Source of the DNA: Pseudomonadota bacterium
Lineage (GTDB): Bacteria > Pseudomonadota > Gammaproteobacteria > Burkholderiales > Thiobacillaceae
Direction: 5' to 3'
NCBI GenBank assembly: GCA_021847385.1
Contig: JAJZTV010000067.1
Coordinates: 1-9,380 of the forward strand
Length of the DNA: 9,380 nucleotides
Of the stretch, positions 1-6,058 are shown piece by piece. Every line of letters starts with the position of its first letter. Position 1 is the stretch's first letter. The notes under the pieces were generated by a model. The model was given only the letters and a program-made list of their open reading frames with translations. It made no database searches and was not told the DNA's origin. The position numbers and the translations under genes were made by a program.

Positions 1-251
1 TCCTGATCGGCAACAGCTACGGCAAGTTCATCCAGCGCGACACCCTGTACAAGGGCAAGGAGTTCGAGGTGCCGTTGATCCGCATCGGCTTCCCGATCTT
101 CGACCGTCATCACCTGCACCGTCAGACCACCCTGGGTTACGAGGGTGCCATGCAGATGCTGACCACGCTGGTGAACGCGGTGTTGGAGCGCCTGGACGAA
201 GAGACCCGCGGCATGGCGACCACCGACTACAACTACGACCTCGTGCGGTAA
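1..251 (+). CDS. nifK: Nitrogenase molybdenum-iron protein beta chain, C-terminal end (partial)
   Basis: This is the last 82 codons of nifK; the reading frame enters at base 3 and ends at the TAA at 249-251. NifK is the beta subunit of the MoFe protein, the alpha2beta2 dinitrogenase that reduces N2 with electrons from the Fe protein. The visible part has the characteristic NifK C-terminus: the LIGNSYGK stretch, the IRIGFPIFDRHHLHRQ motif, the YEGAMQML helix, and the ending TTDYNYDLVR. The P-cluster cysteines lie upstream, outside the window. By the usual order, nifH and nifD should precede it. The assignment is firm because this tail is highly conserved among Mo-nitrogenases and differs from AnfK/VnfK. 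Confidence 0.97.
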   Translation, partial: LIGNSYGKFIQRDTLYKGKEFEVPLIRIGFPIFDRHHLHRQTTLGYEGAMQMLTTLVNAVLERLDEETRGMATTDYNYDLVR

Positions 252-365
252 GGCCGGCTGCGCGACCCGCTGGCGGCGTTGCGCGGTGCTCGGAATCCTC
301 ACGTACTACTGTACGTTCCGGTTCCTGCGCTCCGGGCGCCTTGCCAGCGGGCCGCTCGCTCGGCC
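252..365. repeat. Imperfect intergenic palindrome between nifK and nifT
   Basis: The 159-base gap between nifK and nifT is mostly one large imperfect inverted repeat. Outer arms are GGCCG (252-256) and CGGCC (361-365). Middle arms are CCCGCTGGC (266-274) and GCCAGCGGG (343-351), a perfect 9-bp match. The centre is ACGTAC-TACT-GTACGT (301-316). No open reading frame fits it. From memory it resembles palindromic elements scattered between genes in beta- and gammaproteobacteria, but I could not count other copies. As RNA it would fold just downstream of nifK, where it could protect the nifHDK message or reduce read-through to nifT; that role is inference. No T-tract follows, so it is not a simple Rho-independent terminator. 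Confidence 0.7.
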
Positions 366-410
366 CCAAACGTAATGGGCAATTCGTAGTTAGTAGACCT
401 GGAGAAAACC

Positions 411-635
411 ATGGCCAACATCATGATCCGTCGCGGCGACAAGGGCGAATACGTGTTCTACCTGCCCAAGCGCGATCTCGAGGACACCATCACCTCGATG
501 GAGTTCGATACCCCGGATAAGTGGGGTGGCGAGATCAAGCTGAACAACGGTGGCAGTTATTACATCGAGCCTCAGGTCGCGCCCGCGCGCCTGCCTTATT
601 CGGTGCGCGCCAAGCGCCTGGATGCGGCGGAATGA
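411..635 (+). CDS. nifT: NifT/FixU family protein
   Basis: This 74-residue protein matches NifT in size and sequence: an N-terminal MIRR strand, a basic-acidic KRDLEDTI segment, the WGGEIKLNNGG core, and the C-terminal SVRAKRL. NifT is a small soluble protein encoded next to nifK in many diazotrophs. Its function is unresolved; mutants generally show little or no nitrogen-fixation defect, and a role in MoFe-protein maturation has been suggested. The start is supported by GGAG at 401-404, seven bases before the ATG. It follows nifK after a palindrome-filled gap and precedes the ferredoxin gene by 17 bases, so nifT and fdx are probably co-transcribed. The family call is firm. Confidence 0.93.
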   Translation: MANIMIRRGDKGEYVFYLPKRDLEDTITSMEFDTPDKWGGEIKLNNGGSYYIEPQVAPARLPYSVRAKRLDAAE

Positions 636-652
636 ACTGAAAGGAAATCATC

Positions 653-853
653 ATGGCACTGAAAATAGTTGCGGATCTGTGCACCTCCTGCGGCGATTGC
701 GAGCCGGAGTGCCCGACCACCTCGATCAAGCCCAAGAAGGGCGTGTATGTCATCAACCCGGATACCTGTACGGAATGCGAGGGCGACTTCGACAAGCCCC
801 AATGCGTGAAGCTCTGCCCGATCGACGACTGCATCGTGCCGCTGGCGGCATAA
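653..853 (+). CDS. fdxN: nif-associated 2[4Fe-4S] ferredoxin
   Basis: This 66-residue bacterial-type ferredoxin has two cluster motifs. The first is C10-x2-C13-x2-C16-x3-C20-P. The second is C39-x2-C42-x8-C51-x3-C55-P, whose eight-residue spacer is the insertion typical of Chromatium-type (Alvin) ferredoxins and of nif FdxN proteins. A further cysteine, C60, lies outside the motifs. The protein should be a cytoplasmic low-potential electron carrier, either donating electrons to the Fe protein or supplying cofactor-assembly enzymes such as NifB; the sequence cannot distinguish these. A ferredoxin inside the nifHDK operon is known from Azoarcus. AAAGGA lies at 641-646, seven bases before the ATG. 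The family is certain; the exact symbol is less so. Confidence 0.92.
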   Translation: MALKIVADLCTSCGDCEPECPTTSIKPKKGVYVINPDTCTECEGDFDKPQCVKLCPIDDCIVPLAA

Positions 854-862
854 AGTGCATTT

Positions 863-961
863 CTCCCTCTCCCGCCGGGAGAGGGCCGGGGTGAGGGAAT
901 AGGTTTTGTATCTGCCTGTGGCTCGTCCTCACCCCGGCCCTCCCCCAAAGGGTTAGGGGAG
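863..961. repeat. Paired inverted REP-like element between fdxN and nifY
   Basis: The 125-base gap holds a compound palindrome. A small hairpin is formed by CCCTCTCCC (865-873), loop GCC, GGGAGAGGG (877-885). A larger one pairs 881-896 with 927-942 as a perfect 16-bp inverted match (GAGGGCCGGGGTGAGG and its complement). A third short stem is CTCCCC (940-945) with GGGGAG (956-961). The left and right halves are therefore inverted copies of one unit, as in REP/BIME elements. The CCCTCTCCC...GGGCCGGGGTGAGGG motif is, from memory, a frequent dispersed intergenic repeat in proteobacterial genomes. It ends just before the ribosome-binding site of nifY. Confidence 0.8.
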
Positions 962-978
962 TACACCAGGAGCCCATC

Positions 979-1698
979 ATGACCACGATTACCAAAGGCG
1001 CGGCCCAGCGCATCGCACTTGCGGCCCGCGCGCTACCCGATGTCGATACGCGTGAATTCACGATCTGGATCGCGAAGAAGGTCGAACTGCCGATCACCGA
1101 GGAAAAGCTCGCCGGCCTGACCGTGACCGATCTCAAGGGTGCCTTGACCACGGAGGAAACCGTCGAGACCTCGATGGAGACCGATGTCGACATGGCCTCG
1201 CTGAAAGAGGCCGTGCGTCTGTTGTGGGGCGAAGGCAGCGGCAGCGATGCGCCGACGCCGGAAAACTATGTCGAAGGCGAGATGCCGGGCAGCCTGCGGG
1301 TCGCCGTCGCCTCGAATACCGAAGAAAACCTCGACGGCCACTTCGGCTCCTGCCTGCGCTTTCTGATCTACCAGGTCGGCAAGGACGCGATCAAGCTGGT
1401 CGACGTGCGCTCGACCTTGGAGTGCGACCTGGCCGAGGACAAGAACGCCGCACGTTCGGCGCTGATCGGCGATTGCCAGATCGCCTATGTCCAATCCATC
1501 GGCGGGCCGGCGGCGGCCAAGGTGGTGCGGGCCGGGGTGCACCCGATCAAGACCCCGACCGCCGGGCCGGCGCGCGAGACCATCGTCCGGCTGCAATCGG
1601 TGCTCGACGCGCCGCCGCCCTGGCTGGCCAAGATCATGGGGGTCGAGGCCAAGTCCCTGAGCAAGTTCGCCGAGGAAGAAGAGGAATTGGACGCATGA
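979..1698 (+). CDS. nifY: NifY/NafY-family FeMo-cofactor carrier protein
   Basis: The 239-residue product has two domains. Residues about 1-60 form the small helical N-terminal domain found in NafY and NifY, ending in a LTVTDLKGAL segment. After an acidic linker (about 60-100), residues 104-220 form the dinitrogenase iron-molybdenum cofactor (NifX-type) domain, starting SLRVAVASN and containing LDGHFGSCLRF. The histidine in that motif is residue 121, the same number as the FeMo-co-binding His121 reported for Azotobacter NafY, as I recall. Proteins of this family bind FeMo-co or stabilise apo-MoFe protein before cofactor insertion. The C-terminus is very acidic (EEEEEL). Start support: AGGAG at 968-972. 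The position after nifT favours the name nifY; nafY would be equally defensible. Confidence 0.9.
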   Translation: MTTITKGAAQRIALAARALPDVDTREFTIWIAKKVELPITEEKLAGLTVTDLKGALTTEETVETSMETDVDMASLKEAVRLLWGEGSGSDAPTPENYVEGEMPGSLRVAVASNTEENLDGHFGSCLRFLIYQVGKDAIKLVDVRSTLECDLAEDKNAARSALIGDCQIAYVQSIGGPAAAKVVRAGVHPIKTPTAGPARETIVRLQSVLDAPPPWLAKIMGVEAKSLSKFAEEEEELDA

Positions 1699-1964
1699 TC
1701 GCGCCCGAGACCTTGGACCGGGTTGCCGCGCGTGCCGGTGAACTGCACCTGTCCGATGACGGCATCGCCCATCTGCGCCGGGAGTTTTCCGGCATCCACT
1801 TCACCCTGTGCAATGAGGACGACGTCCCCGCCCGGCTCAGGCCCGCTCTGGCCGGGGAGGGTTTCGATCTCTACCTCATCAGCAACGCCGAGCACTGCAT
1901 CGCCTTCACCACCGACCTGGCGGTGGCAACCGGCATCGTCGTGGCCGAGCGCAGCGAAGATTGA
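1695..1964 (+). CDS. Small nif-cluster protein, probably DUF6129 family
   Basis: This 89-residue soluble protein begins at an ATG that overlaps the nifY stop codon (ATGA at 1695-1698), so translation is probably coupled to nifY. It has an N-terminal helical half, then a central HFTLCNEDDVPARL segment and a hydrophobic-strand half with FDLYLISNAEHC. No metal-binding motif is obvious beyond two separated cysteines. From memory it resembles DUF6129 proteins, which occur beside nif genes and have no established function; the family name is unverified. Coupling to nifY and the neighbouring molybdate-binding protein suggest a role near cofactor delivery, but this is inference only. Confidence 0.8.
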   Translation: MIAPETLDRVAARAGELHLSDDGIAHLRREFSGIHFTLCNEDDVPARLRPALAGEGFDLYLISNAEHCIAFTTDLAVATGIVVAERSED

Positions 1965-1988
1965 GCCAGGCTAGGTAAAATAGGCTCC

Positions 1989-2738
1989 ATGCGTCGATTA
2001 TTTTGCTGTTTGCTTATGCTGGCGGTGGGCGTCAGCGCCACCCTCCAGGCCGCCGAGGTCAAGGTCGCCGTGGCGGCCAACTTCACCGCCCCCATGCAGC
2101 AGATCGCCGCGCAATTCGAGCGCGACACCGGCCACAAGGCGCAGCTCGCCTTCGGCGCCACCGGCAAGTTCTACGCCCAGATCAAGAATGGCGCGCCGTT
2201 CCAGGTATTTTTGTCGGCCGACGACGAGACGCCCGCCAAGTTGGCGCAGGACGGCTTGGCGGCAGCAGACAGCCGCTTCACCTATGCCATCGGCCGCCTG
2301 GTGTTGTGGTCGGCCAAGCCAGGCTATGTCGATGCCAAGGGCGAGGTGCTGAAGCGGGGCGGGTTCAAGCATCTGGCCCTGGCCAATCCGAAGACCGCGC
2401 CTTATGGTGCCGCCGCCGTCGAATGCTTGAACCATCTGGGCCTGTTGGCCCAGATCGAGCCCAAGTTCGTGCAGGGCGAGAACATCGCCCAGACCCAGCA
2501 GTTCATCGGCACCGGCAATGCCGAGCTGGGTTTTGTCGCCTTGTCGCAGGTTATGCACGACGGCAAGATCGCCAGCGGCTCGGCCTGGCTGGTGCCGACT
2601 GCGCTGCACGCGCCGATCCGCCAGGATGCGGTGTTGCTTACGGCAGGGCGGGGCAACCCCGCGGCCGAGGCCTTGCTCAATTATCTGAAGAGCGACAAGG
2701 CGCGCGCCATCATCCGTGGCTATGGCTACGATCTCTAG
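1989..2738 (+). CDS. modA: ModA-like periplasmic molybdate-binding protein
   Basis: The 249-residue precursor has a signal peptide (basic MRR start, hydrophobic core to about residue 17, likely cleavage after LQA at residue 22). The mature part follows the ModA pattern: VAVAANF (26-32), GATGKFYAQI (56-65), PFQVFLSADDE (70-80), later PYGAAA and GENIAQTQQF, and a C-terminal RGYGYDL. ModA captures molybdate or tungstate in the periplasm and delivers it to the ModBC ABC transporter. Neither modB nor modC follows; a GNAT gene comes next. It would therefore need permease components encoded elsewhere, or could have another role. Only 24 bases separate it from the preceding gene, so it is probably co-transcribed with the nif operon. 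Family firm; ligand inferred. Confidence 0.88.
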   Translation: MRRLFCCLLMLAVGVSATLQAAEVKVAVAANFTAPMQQIAAQFERDTGHKAQLAFGATGKFYAQIKNGAPFQVFLSADDETPAKLAQDGLAAADSRFTYAIGRLVLWSAKPGYVDAKGEVLKRGGFKHLALANPKTAPYGAAAVECLNHLGLLAQIEPKFVQGENIAQTQQFIGTGNAELGFVALSQVMHDGKIASGSAWLVPTALHAPIRQDAVLLTAGRGNPAAEALLNYLKSDKARAIIRGYGYDL

Positions 2739-2755
2739 GCGGCTGTCCAGGCGCA

Positions 2756-3217
2756 ATGACTGAAACCGACATCGGCTTTGCGAGCGCAGCCGATCTCGAT
2801 GCCTTGGCCGATCTGCTGGCTGAACTCTTCACCCTGGAGAGCGATTTCATGGCAGACCGGGCCAAGCAATTGGCGGGCCTGCGGTGCATTGTCGACAATC
2901 CCGCACTCGGCCGCCTGTTCGTGTTGAGAATGAACGGGCAGGTGGTCGGCATGGCCAATGCGCTGATCACTGTCAGCACGGCCGAAGGCGGCCGCGTCTT
3001 GTTGTTGGAAGATGTGATCTTGAAACGCGAATGCCGCGGCCATGGTCTTGGCCGGCGTTTGGTCGAGCACGTTTTCGCCTGGGCGGCGCAGGCCGGGTTG
3101 ATGCGGGTGACCTTGTTGGCGGACCGCGACAATGCCGCGGCTTTGGCCTTTTACCAGCGTTTGGGCTTCAGCCCTTCATCGATGCAGGTGCTGCGCAAGG
3201 CATTGGCGCAGACTTGA
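2756..3217 (+). CDS. GNAT-family N-acetyltransferase
   Basis: The product is 153 residues, a single GNAT domain. Acetyl-CoA-binding motif A is visible as R94-G-H-G97-L-G99 (R/Q-x-x-G-x-G/A) following the LLEDVIL strand. Motif B-like residues are N126 and FYQRLGF (132-138). It should transfer an acetyl group from acetyl-CoA to an amine on a small molecule or protein; the substrate cannot be read from the sequence. It starts 17 bases after the modA stop and appears to be the last gene of this operon. No convincing Shine-Dalgarno sequence is seen at this ATG, so coupling to modA is possible. GNAT genes do occur in nif clusters, but I know of no defined role. Confidence 0.88.
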   Translation: MTETDIGFASAADLDALADLLAELFTLESDFMADRAKQLAGLRCIVDNPALGRLFVLRMNGQVVGMANALITVSTAEGGRVLLLEDVILKRECRGHGLGRRLVEHVFAWAAQAGLMRVTLLADRDNAAALAFYQRLGFSPSSMQVLRKALAQT

Positions 3218-3228
3218 CCTCGGCCCGC

Positions 3229-3244
3229 TGTCATCTTTCCGACA
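3229..3244 (+). promoter_or_regulatory. NifA upstream activator sequence
   Basis: TGT-N10-ACA, the consensus NifA-binding palindrome, lies just past the GNAT stop. It is about 100 bases upstream of the sigma-54 site at 3328-3344, a normal distance for NifA activation by DNA looping. The six fixed bases alone would occur about twice by chance in a window this size. The confidence comes from the position relative to the other two promoter elements. Confidence 0.8.
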
Positions 3245-3299
3245 AATGCCAGTCGCCGTCGCTGTGCGGTGGCGCCCGGTTCCCGCTCCTGTCTATATA

Positions 3300-3312
3300 A
3301 ATCAGCCCTTTG
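3300..3312 (+). promoter_or_regulatory. Possible IHF-binding site
   Basis: AATCAGCCCTTTG matches the IHF consensus WATCAANNNNTTR with one mismatch (G for the last A of the first block). It lies in the AT-rich TATATAAATC stretch between the NifA site and the sigma-54 site, where IHF normally bends DNA in nif promoters. Support is mainly positional. Confidence 0.5.
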
Positions 3313-3327
3313 CGATTTTTTTCCGGC

Positions 3328-3344
3328 TTGGCATGGCTGTTGCT
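3328..3344 (+). promoter_or_regulatory. Sigma-54 (-24/-12) promoter of the LRV operon
   Basis: TTGGCATG-GCTG-TTGCT matches the sigma-54 consensus TTGGCACG-N4-TTGCW at all but one position, with the invariant GG (3330-3331) and GC (3342-3343) separated by exactly ten bases. Transcription should begin near 3355, about 24 bases before the ATG at 3378. This also argues against an upstream in-frame ATG at 3333, which overlaps the promoter. Confidence 0.88.
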
Positions 3345-3377
3345 GTATGCCTATCAGTTGAGCCGGAGCGGGTGCGC

Positions 3378-4130
3378 ATGTCGAAGTTGTTGTCAGTCAA
3401 ATCGGGTGTGCCGATGGCGGATTGTTCGGCCTGCGTGCATCGCACCGGCTTGTTGGCTGCATCGCGCTGCCAGCCGGGCGATGCTTGCGTCGTGGCCGAG
3501 AGCGGCCGGCAGATCGACCGTTTTTTTCGCCGTAATCCGGAATTGGCCCAGGACTATCTCACCGATCGGTTTTGGGAGCGGCGTGCGATCGCCGTGCGCT
3601 ATGCCCCGGTCGATATGGCGCATGAGCTGGTCGGCGATGTGGACGAGGTGGTGCGCCGGGCGGTGGCGACGCGCTTGCCGCTCGAGTTCTTGCGGCAATT
3701 GGCGCGCGATCCAGATCGCGAGGTGCGGATCACCGTGATGTCGCGCTTGCCGCCGGAGCGCCTGGGCGATTTCGTCGGCGACCCCGATTACATGGTGCGG
3801 CTGCAAGTGGCGCATCGGCTGCCGCACGGTCTCTTGCCCCGACTGGCGCAAGACCCGGATCGTGAAGTGCGCAAGGAAGTCGCGCGCCGGCTGCCGCCCT
3901 TTGCCTTGGGCCGCATGATGCGCGACCCGGACGAAGAGGTCAGGCGCATCGTGGCCGCGCGCTTGTTGCCGGAGGATGCGGTGCAGATGTTGGGCGACGC
4001 CGATTGGCTGGTCCGCTTCGGCGCTGCCGGTCAGGCACCGGTTGCAGTCTTGGCCGGGCTGATCGACGACCCCGAGCCGGACGTGCGCAGCCTGGTTCGG
4101 CGCCGCTTGGCGGAAATTAATCCACGCTAA
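3378..4130 (+). CDS. [4Fe-4S] leucine-rich-variant (LRV) repeat protein
   Basis: The product has 250 residues and no signal peptide. Near the N-terminus is a cysteine set, C16-x2-C19-x11-C31-x5-C37, as in the Fe-S cluster domain of the Azotobacter LRV protein. The rest is an LRV alpha-helical repeat solenoid: a VR dipeptide recurs exactly every 24 residues at positions 92, 116, 140, 164, 188, 212 and 236. Each repeat carries a basic helix with RLP and an acidic DPDxE turn; another copy probably begins near residue 68. LRV proteins occur in nif clusters; their function is unknown, with protein binding or redox sensing plausible. The start is set by the sigma-54 promoter and a GGAG at about 3365. 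First gene of its operon. Family call firm. Confidence 0.93.
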   Translation: MSKLLSVKSGVPMADCSACVHRTGLLAASRCQPGDACVVAESGRQIDRFFRRNPELAQDYLTDRFWERRAIAVRYAPVDMAHELVGDVDEVVRRAVATRLPLEFLRQLARDPDREVRITVMSRLPPERLGDFVGDPDYMVRLQVAHRLPHGLLPRLAQDPDREVRKEVARRLPPFALGRMMRDPDEEVRRIVAARLLPEDAVQMLGDADWLVRFGAAGQAPVAVLAGLIDDPEPDVRSLVRRRLAEINPR

Positions 4131-4141
4131 GGAAATTACAG

Positions 4142-5104
4142 ATGGACGTGCTATTGGATGCCATGCAGTTACAGAGCCTGAAGGCGGACATCGAGGCCGT
4201 GCCGCCGTTGCCGCACCACGCCGGCATCTTGGCGGTCGTCCAAAAATATCTCCCTGCCTACAAGTTCGGTTATGCGCTGAATCGGGGCGGTTGGTACCGC
4301 CTGGGCGGCGTCATTCGTCCCGACGGCACGCGCCTCGCGCACGATCTGGAGACTTGGGCCGAGTCCGAGTTGCAAGCCTGCGATGGCGATATGGAGGCGC
4401 TTCACGAGCGCTATGCGCAGGAGGGGCTCATGGCTACCCGGTTGTCCGGCCGTGGCCATTATTTCGTCGCTGCCTACGGGAACGAGCCAGGGCAGTTTCT
4501 GCAGTTGGAGATCGAGGAAGTGCAAGAGGTGCTGGATCGTCAGCTTGTCGATCCGGACCGGACGCCGAGCGACGTGGCGGAATTGGTCGACCCCGTTTTG
4601 CCGCTGACAGTGCCGGCGCAGGCCGTCGGCAGGCCGGCCTACCGTTTCCGCCGGCTGACGGACATGCAGCAGGCCTTGGTCAGGTTGCCGGCGGCCTTTC
4701 CTGGGCAACCGTGCGTGCGCCGTTTCTTCGACGATTGGGCGGCCGGCAGTGCAGCCAAGCGGGGACATTTCTGCGACCACTGGATTATTGCGCTGCGCGA
4801 GCACCAGGATCGCTACCGCAATTCCTTGCTGTCAGCGAGCCCCTTGTCGCGCCATTTACGCAAGCTGAAGACCTTTCCTTGGGCTACCGATTTGCGTGGG
4901 GTGCAATTGGCGGAACAGATTCAGGCCTTCGACCGCGCCGCGGGCTATACCGGCGCTTGGTATCCGCATTTGGTGGCGGGGGCGTTGACGCCGCGCTCGA
5001 TCGCGTTTGCGCTTGGGCAGGACATGGAGGCCGGCTTCAGCTATTTGCCCGATGCCGAGGCTGGGCTGCTCAGGCAATGGCTGGCCTCGCCCTATGCGGT
5101 GTAG
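4142..5104 (+). CDS. Unrecognised 320-residue soluble protein in nif-regulated operon
   Basis: I do not recognise this family. The protein has no signal peptide or membrane segment and no standard nucleotide-binding or cluster motif. Visible features are an aromatic region KFGYALNRGGWYRLGG (41-56), a middle segment GHYFVAAYG followed by an acidic QLEIEEVQEVLD helix, a second half with FRRLTDMQQALVRL and CVRRFFDDWA, and HFCDHW (209-214). Cysteines are at 80, 191 and 211. The last two and nearby histidines (209, 213) could bind metal, which is speculative. It starts 11 bases after the LRV stop behind an AAGGA ribosome-binding site, so it shares the NifA/sigma-54 promoter. It is a real gene by its full-length frame, spacing and codon use. 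Confidence 0.85.
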   Translation: MDVLLDAMQLQSLKADIEAVPPLPHHAGILAVVQKYLPAYKFGYALNRGGWYRLGGVIRPDGTRLAHDLETWAESELQACDGDMEALHERYAQEGLMATRLSGRGHYFVAAYGNEPGQFLQLEIEEVQEVLDRQLVDPDRTPSDVAELVDPVLPLTVPAQAVGRPAYRFRRLTDMQQALVRLPAAFPGQPCVRRFFDDWAAGSAAKRGHFCDHWIIALREHQDRYRNSLLSASPLSRHLRKLKTFPWATDLRGVQLAEQIQAFDRAAGYTGAWYPHLVAGALTPRSIAFALGQDMEAGFSYLPDAEAGLLRQWLASPYAV

Positions 5105-5167
5105 CCGTGGACATCGAACGGCACGATCCGACGAGCCTATCGTTACTTGGCAGTAGTAGGGGGCGCG

Positions 5168-5962
5168 ATGAGTGACGGTTATTCGGAAGAACTCGATTTT
5201 GTGGCCTGCATCTCGCATGACCTGAAATCGCCCCTCAATGCGATTCTGGGTTTTGTCCACATGCTGCGCGAGCAGGTCGAGGGCGGGCAACCGGGCACGG
5301 CCTCGATGGCGGAGGAATTGAAGATCGTGCAGGGCATCGGCGAAGACATGTTGATCCTGATCAACAATATGCTGGTGGCCGCGCGCATCCAGTCGCGTGG
5401 CGAGTCGCTGGAACCGTTTCTGGTCGGCGAGGATGAGTTGCTGGCGCGGGCCCAACGGTTGGAAAGCACCTTCATGATGGAGGCCAAGAGCAAGCGGGTC
5501 GATTTCTGTGTTCGCGTTCTGGCCCTGCCGCGCTTCGTCTACTGGGACATTCATAAACTGCGCTATTTCGCGATCAACAACATCATTTCTAATGCCCTGA
5601 AGTTCGTCGGCGAGGGCGGCATCGTGCGGGTGGAGATCGATGTGGATGGCAATGGCAATGTCGTGCTGTCGGTCAGCGACGATGGGCCGGGCATACCGGT
5701 CGACGAGCGGGCCAGCGTGTTCAAGAAATTCATACAGTCGTCGAACAACTTGCGCAGTTTTCAAGGCGGCGGCCTCGGTTTGTTCAATGCCGCCGCCATC
5801 GTGCAAATGCATGGCGGCAATATCGCGGTCCACGACGGCATCGATGGCCATGGGGTGTCGTTCGTGATGACCATCCCGGCCGTGCCCTTGGCCTTTCAGC
5901 AAGGCCTGGCCCCGCTGGACATGGCACAGGGTCTGCCCGATGTGTCCTATTCGCTGGCCTGA
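5168..5962 (+). CDS. Soluble histidine kinase without sensor domain
   Basis: This 264-residue protein is almost only a kinase core. The HisKA dimerisation/phosphoacceptor helix begins at once, with the H-box SHDLKSPLN (phospho-acceptor His17). The ATPase domain has the N-box (N137...N142-ALKF), the G1 box DDGPGIP (171-177), the F-box VFKKFI (184-189) and the G2 box GGGLGLF (200-206). All catalytic boxes look intact. No PAS, Cache, HAMP or membrane segment precedes it, and no response regulator is adjacent, so it is an orphan kinase that must receive its signal from a partner. ATG 5168 is preferred over the in-frame TTG at 5147 because of AGGGGG at 5158-5163. It follows the unknown gene by 63 bases, probably in the same operon. 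A NifL-like anti-activator role is possible but unproven. Confidence 0.9.
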   Translation: MSDGYSEELDFVACISHDLKSPLNAILGFVHMLREQVEGGQPGTASMAEELKIVQGIGEDMLILINNMLVAARIQSRGESLEPFLVGEDELLARAQRLESTFMMEAKSKRVDFCVRVLALPRFVYWDIHKLRYFAINNIISNALKFVGEGGIVRVEIDVDGNGNVVLSVSDDGPGIPVDERASVFKKFIQSSNNLRSFQGGGLGLFNAAAIVQMHGGNIAVHDGIDGHGVSFVMTIPAVPLAFQQGLAPLDMAQGLPDVSYSLA

Positions 5963-6058
5963 CTCGATGATGCGGACGCTAACGCATGCGCATCGCGGTT
6001 TCGCCTCGAACGGCAGGCGCACTACATCGGTGCCGTTGGGCGATGAATGGTGCACGCC

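Noticed and set aside
865..961. CRISPR-like or tRNA-like structure between fdxN and nifY
   Set aside because: The structure is explained by inverted REP-like halves. There are no direct repeats with spacers and no tRNA cloverleaf. No CRISPR array, tRNA or rRNA was seen anywhere in the window.
2003..2755. Possible N-terminal extension of the GNAT protein through the modA region in another frame
   Set aside because: The extension is Arg/Gly-rich shadow sequence of modA. The GNAT domain is complete from the ATG at 2756.
3132..3377. Upstream in-frame starts for the LRV protein, including ATG 3333
   Set aside because: This stretch overlaps the GNAT 3' end and contains the NifA, IHF-like and sigma-54 elements, so the transcript begins after it. 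ATG 3378 gives the normal family N-terminus.
5147..5160. TTGGCAG before the kinase as a sigma-54 -24 element
   Set aside because: No GC pair occurs at the required ten-base spacing (GG is found there instead), so the -12 element is missing.
4856..6055. 399-codon open frame on the minus strand
   Set aside because: It lies opposite the kinase and the end of the unknown gene, both of which have better evidence (intact kinase motifs, ribosome-binding sites). Its translation has no recognisable domain.
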